64,000 nucleotides of DNA from Nymphaea colorata (taxonomy: Eukaryota; Streptophyta; Magnoliopsida; Nymphaeales; Nymphaeaceae), in contig NC_045151.1 in NCBI RefSeq assembly GCF_008831285.2, positions 9,410,571 through 9,474,570 of the forward strand. The letters are read 5' to 3'. How positions within the stretch are numbered: the first letter of the stretch is position 1; each line of letters starts with the position of its first letter. Below are positions 32,817-44,260 of this stretch, piece by piece. The notes under the pieces are model-generated. The model saw nothing but the letters and a program-made list of their open reading frames with translations. It was not told the origin of the DNA and searched no databases. The position numbers and the translations under genes are program-made.

Positions 32817-35733
32817 ATTTTGTTGATTCATTTATTTCTGGAGTTGAAAATTTCTAGTCCCCTTTCACAGAGAGGGACTTTGGTGGTCGTGTGGTAAGAT
32901 TGAGTCGGCATTTAAATGAGTTTCAAGATATTATCTGCTTGGTGTTCATCCTTTATGATGCAGCACAAGGAGGACAGCAAATGAAATAGAAGTTGGGAAA
33001 CAGCAGATTGGTAACTGGATTCATCACTGATTTCAATTCTGTTTAAGCAGCAAAATACAACCTTCATGTATAAAGAGAAGCTTTGTGGGATGAAGCTTGC
33101 ATGCCAAGTATGCTGTTGTTGTAAATCTTTTGTACCTTACTGTGAAATTTTGATGTGCCTTGATAATTGGAAAGCAACTCCCTATGTTGCAGCGTCAGTT
33201 GCTGCCTTCTTCCTTGAACTAGTGCGTGATTTTAGCGACATTGGGCACTTGGCTAGAAGTGTGTTTCTGGTTCAAATCCTGAAGTTTTTGTCCAGTGTTG
33301 TTCCTGTATTCGTGTCATATAACATACCAATACATGCTTCAAGTCGTGAAGGAACTACGCTTGGGTTCGCAGTGAGGCTGCTTGGGAGGGCTGTAATGGT
33401 ATTTCTTGAAGCTGCTTTACCTATATTTATAGGGATAAGTATGTTAATACGTGAATATTGCACGTATCTGAAACTGGAAGAAGCCAACTTTGTTTTTTGT
33501 TCATTTTTCCAAGGCGATTTATGATGCTACTTTTGTGGAAAATTAGGTTAGGCAAGGTCTCTCCTCTTCGGTCCCTGGGGCCAGGTAACGTGCACTTTGT
33601 GGCCTTTTTCTAAGTAGTTTAAGAACTTTTTGGCAGAAAGACTTTATGTATGTAATAATGTATGCAGTAGCCACCAAACGCAGAAATATATTTCTCAATC
33701 ATCACACATCAAAATGAGAATTAGAAATATTTCTTATTCCTTTATTCCACGAAATATATTTCTAATTCTAGATTTTCAGACCATCAAACGGCCCAAATGA
33801 AAAGAAACAAGAGAACACTCAAACTGATTCATCATTGATTTTGCCATGCAAGGTGAATCACGTTCATACGAATGTGGATGTTTCTAATAGACATTTATAA
33901 TATATATATTGCAGCGATCCTCTCTTTCACCATGAGATTAACTCATGTTAGGGAGTTCAAAAATGGGTTTAAGCTGGTTGATTTTGAAAGGTCGTGGCCT
34001 TGGGGTTCTTTTGAAAAATTGATTCATAGGTCTATTTTTGGAAAAATTGGCTCATGCATGCATTATCATGGTACATTGATCGTGGCTTTCCCCTTAGTTG
34101 GACATTATTTCCGGTCATGAAATAATTGAAAATAAACTCTTCCTATGAGTGCTTAAATTAAAATAAGAGCACAAAATTGAAATAGATGAAAAATGATTAG
34201 AGTCACCTATCTTGTGGTTGGTCTTGATGTTTGATCTTTCTCCTTGCTTGTTTTTTAAATCAAGCAATCCTAAGGAAGAGTTCAAGGCAAAGCAACAAGA
34301 AGCATGACTTATTGAAATTTATAGTATGAAAGAGAGAACTTCTCACCACGAAAATCTTAAGGGTTCACTTAAGCACCTTAACTTAGCAAAAACGATAGAG
34401 AGAATAAGGGAAAGTGAAAAAGGAAATGAGAGAGAGGAAAGAGGGCTTAGATGAATTTTTCTCCTCCTCCTTAGCTTCTCCCTCCTAGCTCCTAGGCTGC
34501 AGCAACTCGATGAAGGCCTCAAAAATCTAACCCTCTCCTTGGTTGCAAGGGGGAGGGGGTGGGGGTTTGTATAGAGAAGGAGATGAGTGCAACCACCTTC
34601 TTTAATTTGTCTTGGAAGTTTACTCAAGGTTTAAGAAGTTGTAAAGTAGATTAAATGACTTTTTAATGGCTCTAATTGACCACACCTAGCTCATTTACAT
34701 GAGCTAGGTTGGCTGGGCTACGCGTGGTCAACCTTGGTTCAGACCGAGCTGCCCAATTTTGACCAAAATTTTGAACAAAAATACCCTTGCATAGGGCTTT
34801 GCCTTATTCTACTTTATGTATTTTTTTTCTTTGTATGAAATTGAGCTATCCAGTCATTAAGCTCTAATGTTATTGAATTAGAAAATTCAATTATAATTTG
34901 AATAAATTTTGAAAGTTCTATCAAATTTGGCTTGAAAAGGGTATTTTCATCCATAACTTGATTGAAGATGGATTTCAATTGAATCAAACTTTGGTTTGAA
35001 ATATTAAATTTCAATTTCATATTTGATTTATGCATTTAACAAATCCAACCGTATTTTGCTTTTCATAGAATCCGAATTTGGGTTTTGTAATCTCAATTTG
35101 ATCATAGAAGGGCAAAATAATTCAGATTGGTCCAAATTTGACCAATTGACCAAAGTCAAAGCTCATTTGCGAGTAGTTTGACTTTACTTGAGGTAATTCA
35201 ATGAATTTGAGATAAGGAAGTTATTAATCGAGCTAAATTGCACTTTGGCTGAGTTTGTCAAAGTGGATTCGATCCGGTCAAGGTCTATTTCTATCCACTA
35301 GTTGGGTCGTGAGATAGACCTACCATTTTGGCCATGCTGAGCTCGTATTGACTGAGTTCAGCTGAATGTGGCATCATATTTGGGTGCACTAGGGTCTAAC
35401 CTACTTAAATTAAGTTGGTTTGGTAAGCCTAGTTATTGCTTCTTGGAGGTTGACCCATCTTTAAAGAAGATCTAGTTAAAGAAGAGAGAGAGACATAAAT
35501 GTCTCTCTTTACTTAGGTTTCTAGTTATGACCTCATTCATTTTTATTGAAAAATGACTTTTTGAAGTAATTGTGAGGAGATATATTTGAAAAGGAGAAGT
35601 GTGTGACCTTTTGGGGGCCTTTTGACCACACAAGCTAGGTGGGGCCTGCATGTGGGTCCTACATTGCATTCTAGACTGAGCTAGATACAATTCTCAGATT
35701 TAAATCAAAATTTGAATTTTGCAATCAAATATG
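32817..35733 (+). other. DOT2 3' flank and AT-rich intergenic DNA
   Basis: The first few hundred bases after the stop probably form the 3' UTR; I see no single decisive polyadenylation signal. Beyond that lies AT-rich DNA with many AATTTGA/TTGAATT words (about 34850-35100) and a CT/GA-rich patch at about 34380-34500. A 152-codon open frame at 33066-33524 resembles no family I know. Confidence 0.6.
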
Positions 35734-35913
35734 GATTTCAAATTACATTTGTAATTGAATTTGGATTTCAAATTTGGATCCAGTTTAGATTCATAATCCT
35801 GCTTTGAGATTCATGTCATGAGTCAAATTCATGTTTTGAATCTAAATTGTTCGCTATATTCGAAATTAGCTTTGAAATTGTAATTTTCACAATTCTTTTG
35901 TAAAATTTTGACA
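35734..35913 (+). repeat. Left arm of a 180-bp inverted repeat
   Basis: This segment is the imperfect reverse complement of 41286-41470. For example, GTAATTGAATTTGGATTTCA here matches ccaaatccaattac words there, and TTCTTTTGTAAAATTTTGA matches the inner end. Matching extends over about 180 bp with scattered mismatches. Confidence 0.8.
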
Positions 35914-35917
35914 TTTT

Positions 35918-36634
35918 TAAGGTTTCCACTTAGATTATCTTGTTTTCCTTGTTTGCCAACGTCTGGATTAAATAGTTTGGATGCTGCCTGTTAGGGTTAC
36001 AGCCTATTTTTCAATAGCTAAGCACAAGTTTCAGGTATTTGTAAGCTTTAGTAGATTAGGGTTCAATGTAGGGACAAGTTTGACAAATTAAGGTTTTTTA
36101 TTGTTGTTGACTAGGGTCATTCTCACTTGTTTTGTAATTTATTTTTGGCTTCTTTAGTGCTTTAATCTTGTTGTTAATGTGATGTATGTTCTCTTGGGAG
36201 CCATGTGATGCATTTCCACTACGCAATGCACGGTGGACCTGACTTTTACCTTGGCCTACTTCAAAAGACCTTATTCACATTGCTCTTTGGTTTAGGGTTT
36301 GATTTGCTTTATTGTGTGAAAATTGTGTGAAGTGAGCCAATTAGATTACTTTTTGTATGTTCTACTTTGATCAACATCATTTAATTTTTAACTTGAATCT
36401 CCCTTCATCTTGAGTATGTTGCCTATGAATCGACCCAACTGGAGATCAAAATTATATTTGCTGTTTAATTTTTACTAAGGTTTTACTAAAAATATAACTC
36501 TAAAGATTTATCTTGCCAAAATAACCTCATTGTGATACCAGTGCACAAAATTTTGTCTCAAATACATACAAAAACGTTCTGATTTATGTAATGAACTCAT
36601 AATTGTTTTCACATATATTATGCCTTTAGGTATT
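35918..36634 (+). repeat. Direct repeat R, first copy
   Basis: It shares ordered blocks with 40388-41236: TTAGATTATCTTGTTTTCCT, GATGCTGCCTGTTAGGGTTA, GGGTTCAATGTAGGGACAAG, CCATGTGATGCATTTCCACT, CTTTGATCAACA and CACATATATTATGCCTTTAG. It is non-coding. Confidence 0.85.
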
Positions 36635-39600
36635 GTTTATAGTTTGTAACTTTACTGTTTTACTATCTTTCAAAATCATTTTATGCTTGTATCTAGTAAC
36701 TAGTGTTGTAGACTTATCTGTGCATGATTTTAGGGTAAGACTTGGACCTCCTTCAATGTGAAGTGCCATTGAATAGACATTGATAATGATGGTAAGACTT
36801 ATTAAATACATAGTTCTATTTTTCATGGATGATATGATAGTTGCATATAGATGACGTATATGCGGGCACATTTTGTTTTTCAATTATTAGTTATTATCAT
36901 TATTTTTTAAGAGAAAATAAACAATATGTTATTTGAACTCTTAGAGGGATATCTAGATAGAGTATTGTGCAATGATGCCCTTTCTCAAGCTTTCGGTCTT
37001 GACAAAAATGACTATGTTTTTACTTGCGACATTAGTGACAAACTTCTACCATATTGTGGAAAGGACATAGTGACGATAAGCTTATAGGTCATGGTGTTGC
37101 ATTGAGTGATGAGGTAGGTACCATGGAAAAGTAATTAGCTTAGAAGCATGAGTGATCTTAATGATCACTCAAAAGGTACAAATTATCACTAATTTAGAAA
37201 ATCATATTATAGCTTTTTTCATAAGTGTCCATTAACAATTATAGTTATAGGTATTGGTTGTGTTTATTCGTTTTATCATATGTTCCACAAGGCAATTTTG
37301 ATGCACAAAAGCGATCTTAATACTTTTTCATGTTACATGCAGTTTTGAATATATATTTCATCCAAAAAGTTGATACCGACAACAAAAGCATAGAGAATTA
37401 AGCAAAACATGTTTTTTTTTTCAAACAACTACATAACTTGTTATTCTCTTTAATACATTTATTTCATTCATTTCTTGACACAATGTGACAGCTGATTGGC
37501 TTATTAGAGGACATTTGCAATTTGAGTTAGATTGATTTCTTATATTCAAGTTGGTGCAGAGAAGCAATACTAGAATGCAATGGTCACCATATTTGATGAA
37601 TCATTTGCATGTTACATTGTCCCATTTTGCTACAATAAAATGACTAGTATGCGTCACTTATTTAATATTGTGGTCTTTGATCATTATATATATTTTTGAC
37701 AAATACATGCGATGGATATAAAAAGGAATTGTATGTCGTAGGTTTTCTCTTAGAACTAAAATACTTGAAAACATGCACATCAAAGTAGTGGTTTCAAATG
37801 TCACAAAGAAAATGTAAGTAGGGCCATAGTGTTTATTTTGTATAAAAGTGTTTGTATATATTTTACATATAGCAAAACTGAATGGCCCAATGTGTGGTTC
37901 ATGCTTTATGTGGTTTTTATAGTGTTTCACATCACCAATAGCTTGTGTTTGTTAAGAACTTTTTAGAAGCATGGTTGAAAATTTGGGGTGTGATAGTGTA
38001 ATCTAGTGCAATGTACGTAATGATATTGCTAGTGTTTGCAATATGTTGACCATGTCAAATTTATAGAAAACATGCATGACATTTTTTAGTTGTTCATTAC
38101 ATAGTTTGATCGCTTTCCAACAAGTTCAAAAATGCATTCAAAATTGCTCTAATTTGTTAGCTTGGTTGTTTGAGATTGGATCCATTCAAATAAGTCATTG
38201 AAGTAAGACTTGATAGAAAATGCCCATGAACAATATTGGTAGGAGGAAATTGTTGAATCTAGTGGTATGTGCTTTTGACAATTTATAAAGAATCATCTGA
38301 ACATTTGAAGTTATGTTGTGATTATTGCTAAATTTGTGAGGAAGTCATGATTGCAATCATCACTATTTAGCTAAGTATTAGTCTCTTTTAAGTAAATGTT
38401 TCTTGATGAACATATTACTTTACCTTTAATGCTCTTTTATTATATCATTGGCATTCAATTGGTTTGGTATTCAGTGGCTGCAAAATCAATTTCCAGTTAA
38501 GCATCATTAGTGTTTGCAGGATGCCATACAAAATGAACACGATTTATTATGGTCAAATTTAATTTTTTGAAATGTTTAGCAACAAGATTTTAAATTTTCA
38601 AAAACTAGTTCAGGTGGTGGGGGAAAAAAAGGGTGGTGGATGGCATCTACAGCCCCTTAGCTCTACCCTTGTATTGGTTAGTTTCTTCTACTAGAAAAAT
38701 CATATTGATCCTTTAAAACAATGCAAGGACATAGTGGCTTTTAAATTTAGAAAGCATGGTAACCTATAACTTTAGAAACTGAATGACATTCTTATCCTAA
38801 GCCAAAGAAATACTGAAATTTTTCGGTTTTATTTACCCTTCCTCAAAGTAGAAAACAACTAGTCCTGGACATAAAAATAAATAGATTGTAAGTTAGGAAT
38901 GTAGAAAATATTTCCCAACAAATACCAAAGCCAAACCCTCATTCTAATATCAAGAATCAAACTGAAATGAAGTGAACTTTCATACGACATAGCTGTATAG
39001 TTCAGGATATCAAATTAAATTGGAAGAGTTTGGGATCTTTTTCTCCTTGAAATCCTAAAGTAATAGATGTCTTGTTGTTCCTTGATAAGTTGTCCAAATT
39101 AGCTAAATAAGTACATGATGTTTGTGAGTTCATTAGAGTGTCAATCTGTATATAAGAACGTGATTATGCTAGAAATATGATAGATGAGATACCATTTGAC
39201 ATTGAAAATTTGGTTAGGTTTGAACCATGCGGCATTCAAGGATTGATGGGATCAATAGTTTTTGTCATTTATTGCCACTAATGGATGTGTTGAGCAACAA
39301 TAAAAGACACATATATGCACATGTGTGTGTGTGTGTACACACACACACATAGACAGAGAGAGATCTAACTCCCTATTGGTTTATGACACATACTATTATG
39401 ATTGTTATTGTTTTTCTACAATAGTTATTTGAAATTAAATTTTTGTCTTGATGGACAAAGTAATTATATGTACATGTAGATTTACTTCCATAACCATAGA
39501 CAAAACATAACACACTTGGGTTTTGAACATGGAAGGTTAAGGTTCTTATTTATTGGATGTTCTAGTGTTTCACTTATACTTCTCTCTATGCTCATGATTG

Positions 39601-40387
39601 ACTTTTTGTGCTTATATAATCTTAAAATTTTTCAAAGTATTACCCGATATCATATTTCTACACTTTACCAACTAAAATGACTAATGCCATTTCCAATTAT
39701 ATTCATCTGTTGATTTTGGCATCTAAAAAAGCTGGAAATATTTGAAGTGATTGAGAGACATAACCTAGACAATGTTGTTGAGAGGCTGACATGCATGAGA
39801 AGAGAGCAAATTTTGCATAGTCGTGGTTTGTGTTGTTGGGATGGTGAATCATAGTATTATTATCCTCTTTGTGACATTCAAATGTTTGCAATATCTCATT
39901 GTAATTCTTAATTACTCTTTGTTTGCAATTGTTATTTGTGTAATGATATCAGTTGTAAATTGTCAGTACTTGTAATTTATTTATAATTGTCTGTATTTGA
40001 CAGTGCAATTACCTTTCATTCATAATTTGATGTGGATATTTAGTGAGATTTCACTTCAAATTTCTACAATAGCTAGATTAACTTGTCCTTTGAGTTATGA
40101 CAAACTTTCACATCATTTAGAGTTTAGTCAGGTTTTTAAGGATTCTATGGAATCTAGTTTTCAACATAATTTTTTTTTCAAGGCCATTTATGTCCAGAAT
40201 TTTTGTAGTATTTCAGCACTTATATCTTTCAATCTAGAATGAATTTTTGACGAATTTTCGAATTATGTAAAGCATAATGTTTTCTCTATCATATCTTGGA
40301 ATAGAAAAACATCAACTTTATAAAATTTGGGAATAATTTTCCAATTCAAATTTACAAATTTTGAAAACAAAATTGAAGACTATTTTA
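36635..40387. other. AT-rich interval between the two direct repeats
   Basis: No open frame has recognisable homology. A TG/CA microsatellite lies at about 39324-39350. A segment at about 39760-39995 is repeated at 42005-42270. This could be the interior of a decayed nonautonomous element. Confidence 0.55.
39760..39995 (+). repeat. Dispersed repeat S, first copy
   Basis: It shares blocks with 42005-42270, including GTTGAGAGGCTG, CATGCATGAGAA, TTTGCAATATCTCATTGTA, ATTACTCTTTGTTTGCAATT and GTAATGATATCAGTTGTAA, in the same order and orientation. Confidence 0.85.
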
Positions 40388-41236
40388 GGGTTTTCACTTA
40401 GATTATCTTATTTTTCCTTGTCTTCCAACATTTGGATTTGATAGTCTAGATGCTGCCTATTAGGGTTAGGGTCTATTTTTCAGTAGCTAAGAAAAAGTTT
40501 TAGGTATTTATGAGTTTTTATTTGATTAGGGTTCAATGTAGGGACAAGGTTGACAACCTAGATGCTGCCTATTAGGGTTAGGGTCATTCTTATCTTGTTT
40601 TGTAATTTATTTTTGGATTCTTTAGTGATTTAATATTGTTATTCTGATGACGCATGTTCTCTTCAGAGCCATGTGATGCATTTCCACTACACACTGCACA
40701 GTGGACCTAGCTTTTACCTTGGCCTACTTCAAAAGACCTTATGCACATTGCACTTAGTTTTAAGGTTTGATTTGATTTATTTTGTGAAAATTGTGTAAAG
40801 TGAGCCAATTGGATGACTCATTGTATGCTTTACTTTGATCAACAACATTTAATTTTTTAACTTGCATTGCTCTTAGTTTTAGGGTCTGATTTGCTTTATT
40901 TTGTGAAAATTGTGTAAAGTGAGCCAATTGGATGACTCATTGTGTGATTTACTTTGATCAACAACATTTAATTTTTTAACTTGAGTCTCCCCCCATCTTG
41001 AGCATGTTTCCTGCGGATCAACCCAATGCACCATCATAACTGGAGATTAAAATTATATTTGCTGTCTAATTTTCACTAAGGTTTTACTAAAATATCACTC
41101 TAAAGATCTATCTTGCCAAAATAACCTCTTTGTGAGATCAGTGCACAAAATTTTGTCTCAACTACATACACAAAAACCATTCCGACTTATATAATGAACT
41201 GATAATTGTTCTCACATATATTATGCCTTTAGGTAT
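40388..41236 (+). repeat. Direct repeat R, second copy with internal duplications
   Basis: It is homologous to 35918-36634 but longer. A segment of about 116 bp (CTTAGTTTTA.. to ..TTTAATTTTTTAACTTG) is present twice in tandem near 40750-40983. A block GATGCTGCCTATTAGGGTTA also occurs twice (about 40450 and 40561). Confidence 0.85.
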
Positions 41237-41285
41237 ATAATGAACTACATACACAAAAACCATTTCCACATCAGAATTGAAGCAA

Positions 41286-41470
41286 TATCAAAATTTTACA
41301 AAAGAAGTATGTAAAACGCAATTGCAAAGCCAATTTTGAATCTAAAGAACAATTTAGATTCAAATCATGAATTTAACCAGTGACACGAATCCAAACGCAG
41401 GATTACGAGTCCAAACTATGTCTAAATTAAAATTTGAAATCCAAATCCAATTACAAATGTCATTTGAAAT
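41286..41470 (-). repeat. Right arm of the inverted repeat
   Basis: This is the reverse complement of 35734-35913. Its outer end stops exactly where a hAT-type end (AGGGCTGGGC) begins at 41471, suggesting that the hAT sequence inserted at or next to it. Confidence 0.8.
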
Positions 41471-41700
41471 AGGGCTGGGCGTCGGGCCAAGCCAGTCCTG
41501 CCCGACCCAAAAAATGTGACAAAAAGTAAGCCCGTTAAGGCTATCGAGTCAGCCCGAAACCCGTCTCGTTTCTAACCGGGTCGGGCCGATGAAGTATCGG
41601 GCCTCGGGCTTAAGATTATGCCCGAGGCCCGGCTCGGCCTGATTATTGATTCAGGCTACTGCTGTGACGCTCAGCCACATTTGCTGCTTTGAAGGGTCTC
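41471..41700 (+). mobile_element. hAT-type transposon end
   Basis: It begins TAGGGCTGGGC, a common terminus of plant hAT elements. About 180 bp of dense CGGGCC / GGCCCG / CCCGACCC words in both orientations follow, typical of hAT subterminal transposase-binding arrays. The other end (GCCCAGCCCTA) was not found, so the element is probably partial. Confidence 0.6.
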
Positions 41701-41905
41701 AACTCTCGCTCAGCCACCTTTATAGTTTTTCCCACCTTTTTTTCCATCATTCTTTCCTCCCTCGTTTTTCATCGTCTTTGGAAGTGATGGTTCTGAAAGA
41801 TAGACAATGAAAGAAGGATTTTGTCTAGCTTGGCGGTTGAGAGTGAGATTCACTGCCATTATGTTGTAGTTTGATAGAAATAGAAGAGAAAGAAGAGAGA
41901 CATAC

Positions 41906-41950
41906 CTCTCTCTCTCTCTCTCTCTCTCTTCCCCCCCCCCCCCCCCCCCC
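41906..41950. repeat. (CT)n followed by C20
   Basis: A CT run passes into 20 consecutive C (41931-41950). Confidence 0.95.
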
Positions 41951-42004
41951 TCCCCTCTACGTTCACTGCCATTATGTTGTCGCCTTCCACAGCAAAGGAA
42001 GACC

Positions 42005-42270
42005 GACAATGGTGTTGAGAGGCTGCCATGCATGAGAATGGGGCAAATTTGGCAAAGTTGTGGTTTGTGTTATTGGGACATGGTTTGTGCTGTTGGGATA
42101 TTGCAAACATTAGTATTGTTATCCTCTTTGAAGAAGCTACAAAGACATAACAAATGTTTGCAATATCTCATTGTACTTGTTAATTACTCTTTGTTTGCAA
42201 TTGTTAATTTTGTGTAATGATATCAGTTGTAACTTGTCAGTACTTTTAATCTATTTATAATTGTCTGTAA
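42005..42270 (+). repeat. Dispersed repeat S, second copy
   Basis: It is homologous to 39760-39995 (see shared blocks there). It contains one extra local duplication of GGTTTGTG..TTGGGA. Confidence 0.85.
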
Positions 42271-43364
42271 TTATGTTAACTATTCGATTAATATATTTAA
42301 TTTTCAATGGTAGTGCAAAGGAAACATTTTTTTTTAGTTTCTCCATCATATACTTCTTCTAATGTTATTTAGTACAACAAACAATTGATATATCAAAGTT
42401 GTCCACTTAGAAAAGATGAAGTAGCACTGATGTCTTTGTGTTTGTGCTGCTGAAAGACCCACTTTCATTAACATGATATAGCTCATTTTTGTGAACCCAT
42501 TGATGTGTGGGCTATTGACCTGAGGAAGCCCTATTATGTTACACCTTAGGAACTTGACTCCACAAGGGATTCCTCATGCCCCATGCACATACTGGTTCAG
42601 AAACCTGAACTTTTAAGTGAGTGGTGGAGATCCACTGCGCTGCTGAAGGTTAAAGTCCCCCCCGCCCCCCAGGGTACAAGGCAGAGTTTCAGTGCTTCGG
42701 AGCACTACTTCCACCGCACTTCAACTTGCATGTTAGTGACCCTTTTGGCAACACAAAAGGTTAATGCCCTGGGATTCAAAACGTAGGCTGACCGTCTACT
42801 AGTCCCCATGTTATCCATTATGCTAACCCCTTTGAGACCGAATCTTAGGAGTGTGAACTGTGAAGGAGAAGATACATCTCTTCGAAATGAAGATCATGAT
42901 GTTGTTTTCATAAAGAAAAAGGTTGATTTGAAAAGACAGTTTAGACAAACCTACATAATGTTGTATTTCGAGGGAGGGATTCCATGCAATAGTTTGTTTT
43001 CTTGATTTGAATGAGGAATATTTCACAAACGGATAAAGTATTGAAACAAACATTCGCTGAAAAGTCATTGTAAACATCCCAAAAGTTTCACCATGATCAA
43101 ATGACCATTTCACTCATCTACAAGAAGGTTTTGAACTGACCTTTCAATAAATGTAAGAGTTGACCATAGAAAAATAGAGTTAAACCTATTTTATTTAGAC
43201 ACCTGATACTTAAACCACAATCGCCTAGGTTGTTGCCATCATGTCAAATGACTATCTTGTCCCAGATTGTTTAAAAATCCCAGGAACCTCGATAATGAAC
43301 TAGATCAAACTCAAATTTAGTAATTCTTAGTTCTACAAGTCTCTGAAGGTAGTCATTTGACCAG
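42271..43364. other. Intergenic DNA without a recognised gene
   Basis: This is AT-rich with a C-rich patch at 42656-42669. Short open frames on both strands show no family features. Confidence 0.6.
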
Positions 43365-43535
43365 CTCAAGTCTCTCACCCTATCTCAATTCAGCTTACCA
43401 AGATTAAAACTGTAATTTTTAGTTTAATCGTATATCTTGAAGTCCAACCAATTCCAGGATATGTTAATTTCATTGAAAATAGTATTATATAAATTATTTT
43501 GAGCTACCAAGCCAAATTTCAGGTCTAGAATAACT
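43365..43535 (+). repeat. Dispersed repeat T, first copy
   Basis: It matches 62988-63160 in order, including GACCAGCT, CGTATATCTTGAAGT/TGTATATCTTGAAGT, and TTTTGAGCTACCAAG/TTTGAGTTGCCAAG. It lies just before the 170-bp tandem array. Confidence 0.75.
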
Positions 43536-43604
43536 CAGAGGTTTCCATTGGGTCATACACTCTCTCACATTTAGTAGGGTCCATGCTGAATTTCTGTTTA
43601 GTTG

Positions 43605-44260
43605 GATTGAGTGAGCATGAATGAAGATACGCTCATGTTTATCATATATAAATATAGCTTCCCTTAGTTCAGTTTGAGTTCATTCATCTTGTTTTGAGTT
43701 TAATTTAGTTCCAAAGGTCCTGGAGCTCATTGTCTCTCCTGTTTTAAGGGTTTTGAACTCAACTTGATAGAGTGAGTTGAAATTAAGCTAAGAGCATGTT
43801 TATAATATACAAATTCATCTTAGTTTAGCTTGATTTGAGTTTATTCATCCCAGTTTGAGTTCACTTCAGTTTTAGAGGTTCTAGAGCTCACTCTTTCTCT
43901 TATTTTCTAAGGTTTGAGTTGAATTTGATATCAACCTAATGGAGTAAGCTGAAAGTGAGCTATGATCATATTTATCATATATAAATCTATTTTCCCTTTG
44001 TTTGTTTTGAGTTCATTCATCCTAGCCTGAGTTTAATTCAGTTCTGAATATCTCAAACCACAATCTTTCTCATATTTTTAGGGGTTCGAGCTGAATTTGA
44101 GCTCAACCAGATGAAGTGAGCTAAAACAAAGTTATGATCATTTTTATCATGTACAAATCTCTTAGTTCGGTTTTGAGTTCAATCATCGTAGTTTGTGTTC
44201 AATTTATTTCCGAAGGTCTCAGAACTCACTTCTAATACTTGCTACACTTTGTAAATAGAT
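43605..44260 (+). repeat. Tandem array of about 170-bp units, four copies
   Basis: Each unit has GTGAGCT/GTGAGTTG near its start, then ATCATATATAAAT, then GTTTTGAGTTCATTCATC and a CTCACT/CTTTCTC block. The word CAT[G/A]TTTAT recurs at 43634, 43795, 43967 and 44139 (spacings 161, 172, 172). Units are diverged (roughly 70-80% by eye). No coding frame persists through them. Confidence 0.82.

Noticed and set aside
33066-33524. 152-codon open frame downstream of DOT2
   Set aside because: No recognised domain. It overlaps the likely 3' UTR, and no promoter or splice context supports a gene.
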